Virus record (IMG/VR): IMGVR_UViG_3300035182_000015
Coordinates: 1-23,277 of that record
Length of the DNA stretch: 23,277 nt
Strand: one strand, 5' to 3'
DNA from: a virus
This document shows, piece by piece, positions 8,045 through 14,936 of the stretch. The translations under genes were made by a program, and so were the position numbers. Positions within the stretch are counted from its first letter, which is position 1. Every line of letters begins with the position of its first letter. Under the pieces are notes generated by a model. The model saw nothing but the letters and a program-made list of their open reading frames with translations, searched no databases and was not told the DNA's origin.

Positions 8045-9526
8045 ATGTCTTGTCTTCCAGGAACTCCATGTTTTGGTCATACACAAACCACTTATCCAAG
8101 AGGTTGTGGACTTGATCCTTGCACAACATTTAAAACTAGCACAGACCTTGTCTTCTATACAGGACCTAATCTTCCATGTATAGATGTACACACATGTGAT
8201 AATATGTCTCTCATTCTTCAAAAGATAGACAGTGCTTTATGTGGTGTAAATCTAGTTCAGAATATTATTGATACATTAATTAATAATACAGAGATATTTA
8301 ATCTATTTTGTACACAAATTATACAGCAATGTATAGATTGTGATTATATACAAGATTGTGTAATAAGCACAACTAGCACTTCTACAACATTACATCCTAT
8401 ATGTTTTGGTTGTGGAACCTACCAACTCACTAATAACTCCACTTATGAAGAGGTGGTTAAGTTTATTGATTGTAGTGGTATAACTCCTTGCTGGACAGAA
8501 ATCACTATTAATGCAGGACAAAGTTTATATGTTTGTGCTTGTGATGCATCTATAACTTCAAGTTGTGATGTAACAATAAGTTTTATATCTCAAGGATGTT
8601 CAATTCCTTGTGTATGTAAAACATATGCACTCATAAACACTCAATATGATTTTGATGTTACATTTAATTTTGATGATTGTGATAGAAATCCTATAACAGT
8701 TATTGTACCTGGTATATTTGCAGGATCACCACCAGTAAAAATTTGTGCTTGTGAAGATTCTCTTCCTGATAGACCAATAGTTCAAGTGATAGAAGTGGAT
8801 GATGGTTGTGTTGCTGCCACTTGTGATTTTACATTTAGTTTAGAAATATTTACAACAACAACAACATCTTCTTCCACTTCATCTACTAGTACCACATCAA
8901 CCACAACAACATGTGCTTGTGAAAGATATAATTTAGCAGGTAGTTTGAATGATTATACATATTATGATTGTAATGGTGTTTTTCATGCAGGAAGTACAAC
9001 AGATTTAACATTCTGTGCAGATGTAAGTTATGAACCTATAGCACATAGCACTTTAACATTAACAAATCTTGGATGTTGTATAGATTGTGCTTGTATAGAA
9101 TTTACTAGTTCAAGTACTTTTCCAGTTTTAGTAAACTGGACAGTTTGTCCTGGTGCACCTGGATTTGGTAATGCAGTGATTCCTGGAGGCATTGGTAATA
9201 AACTTAGAGTTTGTGGAAAAGATCCGTTCACTGATACACCTGGAGGAGTTACATGGACAATAGGAAATGCATGTGACACATCACAATATATTTTTGCATG
9301 TAGTCCATGTTTATGTACTGAAATTACAATTACAGAAACAAATCGTGGAGGATCTTGTGAAATTACATATTTTAATTGTTATGGTGACCAAGTGATAGAA
9401 ACATTAACTGAGGGTGTATATGCTAGATGTATTCAAGAAAATAGTTTTAGTAGTGTATGTACAAATGCTACATCTAGTATAATAACAGGAACAAGTTGTA
9501 CAGATGATATAGATTGTACAGTATAA
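8045..9526 (+). CDS. Cys-rich repeat fibre protein
   Basis: This 493-aa modular protein has residues 1-105 resembling the collar fibre's anchor (VFYTGPNLPCIDVHTCDNM, helical ILQKIDSALC, and IIQQCIDCDYIQDC). It is followed by a Thr/Ser linker and about five Cys-rich beta domains of 60-80 residues. Each domain starts with CxC or CxxC plus an aromatic or hydrophobic strand (CGTYQLTN, CKTYALIN, CERYNLAG), carries a DC or NC pair in the middle (FIDCSG, FDDCDR, YDCNG, FNCYG), then G plus a second Cys (SLYVCAC, VKICAC). A second Thr-rich linker (near residues 270-290) splits the array. The last domain ends GTSCTDDIDCTV. This is probably an exposed adhesin-like fibre; disulfides or a metal-free beta fold are both possible. 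The ligand is unknown. Confidence 0.65.
   Translation: MSCLPGTPCFGHTQTTYPRGCGLDPCTTFKTSTDLVFYTGPNLPCIDVHTCDNMSLILQKIDSALCGVNLVQNIIDTLINNTEIFNLFCTQIIQQCIDCDYIQDCVISTTSTSTTLHPICFGCGTYQLTNNSTYEEVVKFIDCSGITPCWTEITINAGQSLYVCACDASITSSCDVTISFISQGCSIPCVCKTYALINTQYDFDVTFNFDDCDRNPITVIVPGIFAGSPPVKICACEDSLPDRPIVQVIEVDDGCVAATCDFTFSLEIFTTTTTSSSTSSTSTTSTTTTCACERYNLAGSLNDYTYYDCNGVFHAGSTTDLTFCADVSYEPIAHSTLTLTNLGCCIDCACIEFTSSSTFPVLVNWTVCPGAPGFGNAVIPGGIGNKLRVCGKDPFTDTPGGVTWTIGNACDTSQYIFACSPCLCTEITITETNRGGSCEITYFNCYGDQVIETLTEGVYARCIQENSFSSVCTNATSSIITGTSCTDDIDCTV
8851..8912 (+). repeat. ACA/ACT/TCA-rich low-complexity DNA encoding a Thr/Ser linker
   Basis: This run of mostly ACA, ACT, ACC and TCT/TCA codons encodes a flexible Thr/Ser linker inside the Cys-rich fibre gene. 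Similar runs occur near 5824-5880, 8370-8395, 11686-11709, 20325-20400, 20452-20517 and 20920-20943, always at borders between protein modules. Confidence 0.8.
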
Positions 9527-9553
9527 AATAGAAATATAAAAATAAATAATAAT

Positions 9554-11467
9554 ATGTCTTATATAGTAACAGTAACATTAACATCATCTAGTCCATTCAC
9601 TGGTCCTTTTGATATCTATGAAGAACCAGGTCATGCACCTCTTTTAAGTAATGTTCTTAAAACTACTTTAGAAGCTGGTGTAAATGTAGTTATTACAAAT
9701 CCTGCAACTACAAGTATTACTGTACAATCTGATAATCTGATTTGTAATAATTCTGTAACAATAGATTTATCACTTCCTGTTTGTAACACAATAGAAATTA
9801 TTGGTACATCAATAGTGAGTTGGTCAATCTTTGGTGGAGGAACAAATACATTTACATTTACAGATGTTACAATTAATGTATGTACATATACAAGTTCTAT
9901 TACACATGTTGGTGGAACTGTAAATATTACATCTGGAACAGATATTTGTCAAGATGATACAGATTGTTGGCCAACTTTAAATCTTCAAGCTGTTGGTATT
10001 GATAGATTCAATCCTAGACAAGTTACAATTTGGGGTAGTCCATATACACCTAATCAAGCTATTATACCATGGATGATTGATTATGGTGATGGCACTCAGA
10101 TTTTATACACTGGATCAAAAACTTTTAATACAATTGATGATCATATATATGCCACTCCTTTTACAGGAACAATTAAGATTAAAGCTATAAGTCTTGAATT
10201 AATAAAATCTTTAAATTGTGGTATAGCTGGTCAATCATTTACTACAGGAAGTGTAACTCTTATAGGTAGTGAGCTTACAAAGCTTGTAAATTTAGAATCT
10301 ATCACTAATATAAGTTGGAATTTAAATTCTACAGCTTTACAAATTCCAACAAATCTAGATACACTTTATAGCTTACGTGGACAAATTACAGGAGATATAG
10401 CTGATCTTCCAAGTACGCTAACTAAAATTTCACTTCTAGGAGCTGAAGCTAACTTGCTCTCAGGAAATATAATAGATTTACCAACAGGACTCACTCTATT
10501 AAGAATTGATGGATTAAATACAATTGCTGGAAATGTATCAACATTTCCTGGAGCATTTGATACTCAGATAGTTAGAATAGTAATTGGAGGTAGAAACACT
10601 ATATCTGGTAATTTAAGTGAATTTTCTACATACACTACATTAGTTGAATTTGATTTAAAAGGATTAAATACAGTTGTTGGTTCAATTTGTAATTTTAATT
10701 CAAGCATGCAACGTATTGTAATTCAAGGATATAGTAGTCCAAGTGGTGATATATCATGTTTAACTGGTAGTACAGCTTTGACAACATTATCACTTGAGAA
10801 TGATGAAACGTTAGCACCTCCAGGAACAGGTAACACTGTAACTGGTGATATAGCTAATTTACCAAGTAGTTTAATAACAATAACAGTGTCTGGTTTAAAC
10901 ACCCTATATGGTGATATAATGGATATACCAGCATCTACAACTTATTGGATAGTACGTGGTGAGAACACTATAACTGGAGATATTGCAACAATTCCTTCCA
11001 CTTGTGTTAGATTCTTCCATGGAGGATTTAGCACATTATATGGTGATATTGCAACTATACATTCAAACTTTATAAGATTTTATATTAGTTTTAAAGGAGG
11101 AGGCACATCTGATTTATCTGGAATTACAGGAGATATTCATTTTATGCCAAAGGCTAATTTAACACAGTTTTCTCTATATGGTAATCATCATGTTAATACA
11201 TATAGTGCATCTAGTGTATGGCATCCTAATATGAATGTTTGTATTGTAAACCCCACTGCTGATAGAGGAACATATTTTATACCAACTGCTGAGCTTGATC
11301 AATTGATTATAAATTTAGCAGCCACTAGTTGGACAGTAACAACATCATTTGATAATGCAATAACTTTATGTGGTACAACCTCTGGTGGTCCTGCAGTTAC
11401 ATTAGCTCTTGCTACATTAAATGCAATACCACCACCAAATGATATACTAATAACCATAGCACCATAA
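9554..11467 (+). CDS. Anchor + Cys-rich + PKD-like + leucine-rich-repeat-like tail protein
   Basis: This is a 637-aa exposed tail protein candidate. Residues 1-75 form an anchor module (TVTLTSSSPFTGPFDIYEEP, C near 60-75) shared with the genes at 11472 and 20949. Residues 76-139 look like the recurrent Cys-rich domain, ending GTDICQDDTDC. Residues about 145-225 include DYGDGTQ and HIYATPFTGTIKIKA, a PKD-like beta pattern. From about 255 to 560 there are irregular repeats of about 25 residues with G.NT..GDI..LPS (for example GLNTIAGNVSTFP, GRNTISGNLSEF, SGLNTLYGDIMDIP, RGENTITGDIATIP), a leucine-rich-repeat-like solenoid. A solenoid behind a virion anchor suggests binding to a host glycan or protein. 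Stop and next start are 4 bp apart. The assignment to LRR is by eye. Confidence 0.62.
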   Translation: MSYIVTVTLTSSSPFTGPFDIYEEPGHAPLLSNVLKTTLEAGVNVVITNPATTSITVQSDNLICNNSVTIDLSLPVCNTIEIIGTSIVSWSIFGGGTNTFTFTDVTINVCTYTSSITHVGGTVNITSGTDICQDDTDCWPTLNLQAVGIDRFNPRQVTIWGSPYTPNQAIIPWMIDYGDGTQILYTGSKTFNTIDDHIYATPFTGTIKIKAISLELIKSLNCGIAGQSFTTGSVTLIGSELTKLVNLESITNISWNLNSTALQIPTNLDTLYSLRGQITGDIADLPSTLTKISLLGAEANLLSGNIIDLPTGLTLLRIDGLNTIAGNVSTFPGAFDTQIVRIVIGGRNTISGNLSEFSTYTTLVEFDLKGLNTVVGSICNFNSSMQRIVIQGYSSPSGDISCLTGSTALTTLSLENDETLAPPGTGNTVTGDIANLPSSLITITVSGLNTLYGDIMDIPASTTYWIVRGENTITGDIATIPSTCVRFFHGGFSTLYGDIATIHSNFIRFYISFKGGGTSDLSGITGDIHFMPKANLTQFSLYGNHHVNTYSASSVWHPNMNVCIVNPTADRGTYFIPTAELDQLIINLAATSWTVTTSFDNAITLCGTTSGGPAVTLALATLNAIPPPNDILITIAP

Positions 11468-11471
11468 ACCA

Positions 11472-12275
11472 ATGATACTAATTATTACATTAACTACAGC
11501 TGGAACTGATACAGGACCTTTTAATCTATATTCAAATGTTGATGGATATATATCAGCTTTTGAGGTGGGAGTTCTAAAGATTGACCTAGTTGCAGGATAT
11601 ACATCTTATGTAGTTCCTAATGGCACAACAATGGTAAGAATTATGTCTGCTGGAGCTTGTATAAATTACATTGATCTTCCAGCTATGACAACTACCACAA
11701 CAACCACATGTTCACTTCCTGATGTTACAATAGATTCTCAAATATGGACAGGATGTAATTTAAGTGTTACCACTTATAGAAATGGAGATCCTATTCCTGA
11801 AGTAACTGATCCTACAGCTTGGGTAGCATTAACAACAGGAGCATGGTGTTATTATAATAATGATCCTGCTAATGCTGCAACTTATGGAAGATTGTACAAC
11901 TGGTATGCTGTTAATGATGTGAGAGGATTAGCACCAGTTGGTTATCATGTTCCAACAGATGCAGAATGGATCACTTTAACAACCTTTTTAGGTGGAGAAC
12001 CAATTGCTGGTGGACCTTTGAAAGAAACTGGAACTATCCATTGGAATGTTCCAAATAGTGGTGCAACAAACACTACTGGATTTACTGGATTACCAGGTGG
12101 CCTCCGTTACTTTGATGGTACATTCCTCGATTTTGGGAACTACGGACTCTGGTGGAGTGCAAGTGGAGTTGGTGCTTCAGCATGGTACCGTTACATGAAC
12201 TATAACAGTAGTTACCTATTCAGGACGGTATATGATAAGATAGATGGATTCTCTGTACGTTTAATAAAAGATTAA
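11472..12275 (+). CDS. FISUMP-domain receptor-binding protein, candidate DGR target
   Basis: This 267-aa protein consists of the same anchor module as the previous gene (residues 1-70, TLTTAGTDTGPFNLYSNVDG), a short Thr linker (73-79) and a FISUMP domain (PF09603/TIGR02145, residues about 84-267). The domain is recognised from the start VTIDSQIWTGCNLSV, the centre GRLYNWYAVND, GYHVPTDAEWITL, and the end WWSASGVGASAWYRY ... GFSVRLIKD. FISUMP domains are related to the formylglycine-generating-enzyme/C-type-lectin fold used by many DGR variable proteins. The last 60 codons differ from the rest: TAC, AAC, CTC, TTC and CGT replace TAT, AAT and AGA, which is what mutated AAC-rich template codons leave behind. 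Immediately downstream are two hairpins. The probable role is a tail tip adhesin whose binding face is diversified. Confidence 0.75.
   Translation: MILIITLTTAGTDTGPFNLYSNVDGYISAFEVGVLKIDLVAGYTSYVVPNGTTMVRIMSAGACINYIDLPAMTTTTTTTCSLPDVTIDSQIWTGCNLSVTTYRNGDPIPEVTDPTAWVALTTGAWCYYNNDPANAATYGRLYNWYAVNDVRGLAPVGYHVPTDAEWITLTTFLGGEPIAGGPLKETGTIHWNVPNSGATNTTGFTGLPGGLRYFDGTFLDFGNYGLWWSASGVGASAWYRYMNYNSSYLFRTVYDKIDGFSVRLIKD
12097..12272 (+). other. Candidate DGR variable region (VR)
   Basis: This is the 3' end of the FISUMP gene, encoding the stretch from GGLRYFDGTF to GFSVRLIKD. The amino-acid pattern matches that of DGR-diversified C-type-lectin-like tips: fixed G, WWS, AW, R and GFSVR positions alternate with runs of variable Y/N/S/D/L/F codons (WYRYMNYNSSYLFR). 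Tyr is TAC 5 times and TAT twice here, against mainly TAT upstream in the same gene; Arg is CGT/AGG here against AGA upstream. No matching template repeat or reverse transcriptase is found in this window, so the call rests on composition and domain context. Borders are approximate. Confidence 0.6.
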
Positions 12276-12277
12276 AA

Positions 12278-12301
12278 CCCTGTTTTGTTGGTTTTACAGG
12301 G
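12278..12301 (+). promoter_or_regulatory. First hairpin downstream of the candidate VR
   Basis: ccctgt (12278-12283) pairs with acaggg (12296-12301) around a 12-nt T/G-rich loop. It starts two bases after the stop of the candidate DGR target gene. Hairpins just after VRs are known to matter for DGR homing, but a part in termination is equally possible. Confidence 0.4.
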
Positions 12302-12303
12302 AC

Positions 12304-12339
12304 CTCCTGGGGGTTTCTACCCCTGGGAGTTTTATTTTA
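12304..12339 (+). terminator. Intrinsic terminator (11-bp stem, TTCT loop, T-rich tail)
   Basis: 12304-12314 (ctcctgggggt) pairs with 12319-12329 (acccctgggag) over 11 bp including two G.U wobbles, with a 4-nt loop ttct, followed by ttttatttta. This is the best intrinsic terminator in the window. It separates the fibre cluster from the downstream unit, which has its own promoter. Confidence 0.75.
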
Positions 12340-12382
12340 TAACTAAATAAGTTATTGCATATAACCAGAATTATTAAATTAA

Positions 12383-12415
12383 TTTGGTAAATATAAAAAT
12401 TATTTTGTATCTTTA
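12383..12415 (+). promoter_or_regulatory. Bacteroidota-type promoter
   Basis: TTTG (12383-12386), a 21-nt spacer, then TATCTTTA (12408-12415) match the Bacteroidota housekeeping promoter pattern TTTG-N19-21-TAnnTTTG at all but the last base. It lies after the terminator and about 27 bp before the start of the metallophosphoesterase-like gene, so a short leader would be produced. This is pattern matching by eye only. Confidence 0.58.
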
Positions 12416-12441
12416 ACTCAATTTGAACTAAATACTATTAT

Positions 12442-13650
12442 ATGACGAATTTTTCTAATTTGTTATCTCAATTAGAACAGCTACTTGTACGTAAGAAAAG
12501 CAAAAAATACTATGCTGAAACACTTGGGATATCTGAATCAGAAGTTGATTTGCTCTTATCAGAGCTTAGGAAAAAGAATAATGATGAGGAAGATAGTGAT
12601 GAAATAGGTGAATATCACACTAGAGTGAATGTTGAGTCTGGCTCAATGGAAAGTACAATTGAACTTAGCTATGAACCAAAAGATGATTTGGAACTAGCTA
12701 AGTTGCACAAGATTAATCTAGAGAAGTATAAGATTGCTAACTATTGGACAAAAATGAAGAGTAATGGTAAGTTTACCTCTTCAGTGTTTGCAACTCTCAG
12801 AAAACCAACAGATTATACACTAGAAGACTTTACAAAGTTCTTAGGTGAATATAAACCAAAATATGTTAGTCCAGGTAAGAAGAAGCATGTGGGTGGGGAG
12901 ATTGATGTTGAGATGTCAATAGCTGACTTCCATTTGGCTAAAAAGACCTTAGAGGGTGAAACTATCGTTGATAAGATGAAACAGTTTCTAGGCACTCTAA
13001 TGGGCCTTACAGAGAAGGTGATGGGAAGCTTTGAAATAAACAAGATAGTTTTTCCTATTTCAAATGACTTTTTCCACACAGATAACTATCACAATACTAC
13101 AACCAATGGTACTCCTCAGGATGTTTTGGTGGGATATGATAATGAGTATGAATATGGATTTGACCTACTGGTTAAGGCTATTGATTTCTTAAGGAATCAC
13201 TGCCATAAACTAGAGGTCATTCTTGTACAAGGGAATCACGATAGAACTAAATCTTTCTATCTAGCACATGCCCTTGAGGTGTTCTTCAGGAATGACAAAG
13301 ATATATCTTTCCAAAGAGAACATTCAACAACTAAATCCACTATATTAGGAAACACTTTTATTGGATATCATCATGGGAACTGTAAGATAGATGACCTTCC
13401 TTTAGTATTTGCTACAGGTAAAACTGCCTCAGAATTTGGGAATGCTACATATAGAGAAGTTCATACAGGAGATAAACACCATTATATGGCTAAAGAAGTG
13501 AAGGGTGTTAGAATACAACAAATGCCTAGTTTATCTGGTGTAGATAGATGGCATTTAGATCACAATTATGTTAATAATATAAGAGCTGGCTTAGCCCTAG
13601 TGTATCATCCTACAAAGGGTAAAATAGCTGAGTTTGAAGAAAGAATATAA
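12442..13650 (+). CDS. Metallophosphoesterase-like protein with N-terminal HTH-like segment
   Basis: In this 402-aa protein residues about 20-45 (KKYYAETLGISESEVDLLLSELRKK) look like a helix-turn-helix, and residues 150-350 carry the ordered motifs of calcineurin-like metallophosphoesterases. These are DFH (D162/H164), NDFFHTDN (N208, D209, D214), the hallmark GNHDR (G264-R268), GYHHG (H310/H311) and HTGDKHH (H341, H346/H347). Such enzymes use two metal ions to cut phosphoester bonds; relatives include Mre11/SbcD-type nucleases and diesterases. The second motif is unusual in having ND where GD is common. It is the first gene after the promoter at 12383 and precedes connector-like and IHF-like genes, so it could act on DNA during packaging or ejection, or be a virion enzyme. 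Substrate unknown. Confidence 0.72.
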   Translation: MTNFSNLLSQLEQLLVRKKSKKYYAETLGISESEVDLLLSELRKKNNDEEDSDEIGEYHTRVNVESGSMESTIELSYEPKDDLELAKLHKINLEKYKIANYWTKMKSNGKFTSSVFATLRKPTDYTLEDFTKFLGEYKPKYVSPGKKKHVGGEIDVEMSIADFHLAKKTLEGETIVDKMKQFLGTLMGLTEKVMGSFEINKIVFPISNDFFHTDNYHNTTTNGTPQDVLVGYDNEYEYGFDLLVKAIDFLRNHCHKLEVILVQGNHDRTKSFYLAHALEVFFRNDKDISFQREHSTTKSTILGNTFIGYHHGNCKIDDLPLVFATGKTASEFGNATYREVHTGDKHHYMAKEVKGVRIQQMPSLSGVDRWHLDHNYVNNIRAGLALVYHPTKGKIAEFEERI

Positions 13651-13652
13651 AC

Positions 13653-14369
13653 ATGTCAACATTAAGAAAATTAGTAAGTGATGTTCGTAGTATGCATAAA
13701 TTATTATCAACTGATAATTTAATAACGGATAGAGTAATAGCTTCTGAAATTAGAAACAACACTCTTCTACTTGTTAAGAGAGAAACTAATCTTAGAAAGC
13801 TTTGGGCTACAGATACATTATTTACAACTATTCCATGTATGGAACTTATAGAAGTGCCTATATCTGAATGTTGTGAATTTGTAGATCCTTGTTCTGTAGC
13901 TAGAACAAGAATTAAGATTCCAAGGATAGCTGAAGGAAACTACCAATATCTGATTCAGGGTGTTTATTCTATAAACGCTATGAGTGGTATAGGTAAGAAA
14001 ATAAAAGAAATCACAATCAATAGATACATCAATCTAATAAAACTTCCTATTATAAAGAATGAGGAATACTATTGGATAGCTAATGGCTATTTGTATATAA
14101 GCAATCCTCTTCTTAAAGCTGTGAGAATAGCTGCTTTATTTGAACAAGATGTTCCAAATGAGCTGCTCTATTCTCAAGATTGTGATTGTGGAAAGAATGT
14201 CACTGATGAAGAGTATTGTATAAACCCATTAGATAAACCGTATGCTCTCCCTGGATATTTAGAAAAACAGGCATTAGAGCTAACATCTCAAAAGTTACTG
14301 TCTACATATTTCAAAATTGATGATGATAAGACTAGTGATAATAAGGATGACCAAGTGAGTAAACAATAA
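13653..14369 (+). CDS. Connector/ring-like structural protein
   Basis: This 238-aa protein has no catalytic motif. Position, length and the C-terminal strings LKAVRIAALFEQDVPNELL, KPYALPGYLEKQALELTS and KLLSTYFKIDDDKTSDNKDD match my memory of a conserved crAss-like protein of the head-tail connector (ring protein) set. The N-terminal half includes NNTLLLVKRETNLRKLWATD and a pair-Cys patch (SECCEFVDPC); a second Cys patch is DCDCGKNV. It begins two bases after the stop of the phosphoesterase-like gene. Its own stop overlaps the next ATG by one base (TAATG), indicating coupled translation. Which ring it corresponds to cannot be told by eye. Confidence 0.58.
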   Translation: MSTLRKLVSDVRSMHKLLSTDNLITDRVIASEIRNNTLLLVKRETNLRKLWATDTLFTTIPCMELIEVPISECCEFVDPCSVARTRIKIPRIAEGNYQYLIQGVYSINAMSGIGKKIKEITINRYINLIKLPIIKNEEYYWIANGYLYISNPLLKAVRIAALFEQDVPNELLYSQDCDCGKNVTDEEYCINPLDKPYALPGYLEKQALELTSQKLLSTYFKIDDDKTSDNKDDQVSKQ

Positions 14370-14842
14370 TGCGTATAAAGATTGATTGGAGAAGCTCAAG
14401 TAAGGAAAACTACAACAATTTCTGTAAAAAGAATCCTTCAATACAGCTCACATTTGATGAGTGGAGAAATGTGATTTATACATTCAATGAGTCTTTCAAA
14501 GAATATATTCTAGAAACTGGAGAGAGAGCAAGACTTCCCTATGGGTTTGGAGAGTTCTCTGTTAATAAAAAGAAGAGGAAAAGACAAACAGGAATTAATG
14601 ATGAGTTTGTAAATCTCCCAATAGACTGGCAGAAAAGCAGAGAGAAAGGTAAAAGAATCTACAATTTTAATTTCCATACAGAGGGTTATTTCTTTGGATG
14701 GTTTTGGTTTAAAGAGAGTACAAGAATGAAGAATGTTCATCTCTGGTACTTCAAACCCACAAGAACAACTTCCAGACTCCTTTCTCATTACATACGAGCT
14801 GATGATAAATATCAGCATCTCTACAGAGAGTGGAAAAAGTAA
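14369..14842 (+). CDS. IHF/HU-like DNA-binding protein
   Basis: This 157-aa basic protein has residues about 30-72 resembling the HU/IHF fold: helix DEWRNVIYTFNESFKEYILE, then the diagnostic GERARLPYGFGEFSVNKKKR, equivalent to the G..V.LpgFGtF.v..r..R strand pair of HU proteins. The remainder (73-157) is longer than in cellular HU (about 90 aa) and is rich in Trp, Phe, Arg and Lys (FFGWFWFKESTRMK, FKPTRTTSRLLSHYIR), perhaps a phage-specific extension. IHF-like genes in this part of the genome are a known trait of crAss-like phages. It probably bends or packs DNA in the virion or at the portal. It is coupled by one-base overlap to the upstream gene. Confidence 0.72.
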   Translation: MRIKIDWRSSSKENYNNFCKKNPSIQLTFDEWRNVIYTFNESFKEYILETGERARLPYGFGEFSVNKKKRKRQTGINDEFVNLPIDWQKSREKGKRIYNFNFHTEGYFFGWFWFKESTRMKNVHLWYFKPTRTTSRLLSHYIRADDKYQHLYREWKK

Positions 14843-14858
14843 AACAACATGTCATAGT

Positions 14859-14936
14859 ATGAGTAAAAAAATAACAGAACGTAGAAGTTCTCCTGAATAT
14901 AAAGTTAGAAAAGATTTAAAAAATGTAAGATTATGA
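14859..14936 (+). CDS. Possible 25-aa basic peptide
   Basis: This short ORF lies between the IHF-like gene and the next structural gene, encoding MSKKITERRSSPEYKVRKDL plus five more residues. Seven Lys/Arg occur in the first 20 residues. Its stop overlaps the following ATG in an ATGA arrangement, typical of translational coupling, and it fills the whole gap. It could be a true small protein or simply a coupling leader that brings ribosomes to the next start. Conservation of the peptide rather than the DNA would decide. Confidence 0.35.
   Translation: MSKKITERRSSPEYKVRKDLKNVRL

Noticed and set aside
8851-8912. CRISPR-like or satellite repeat array
   Set aside because: The periodicity is of Thr/Ser codons in frame within a gene, without unique spacers of constant length.
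12276-12441. DGR template repeat or reverse transcriptase near the VR
   Set aside because: No second copy of the VR sequence and no reverse-transcriptase motifs were found on either strand in this window; they must be elsewhere if they exist.
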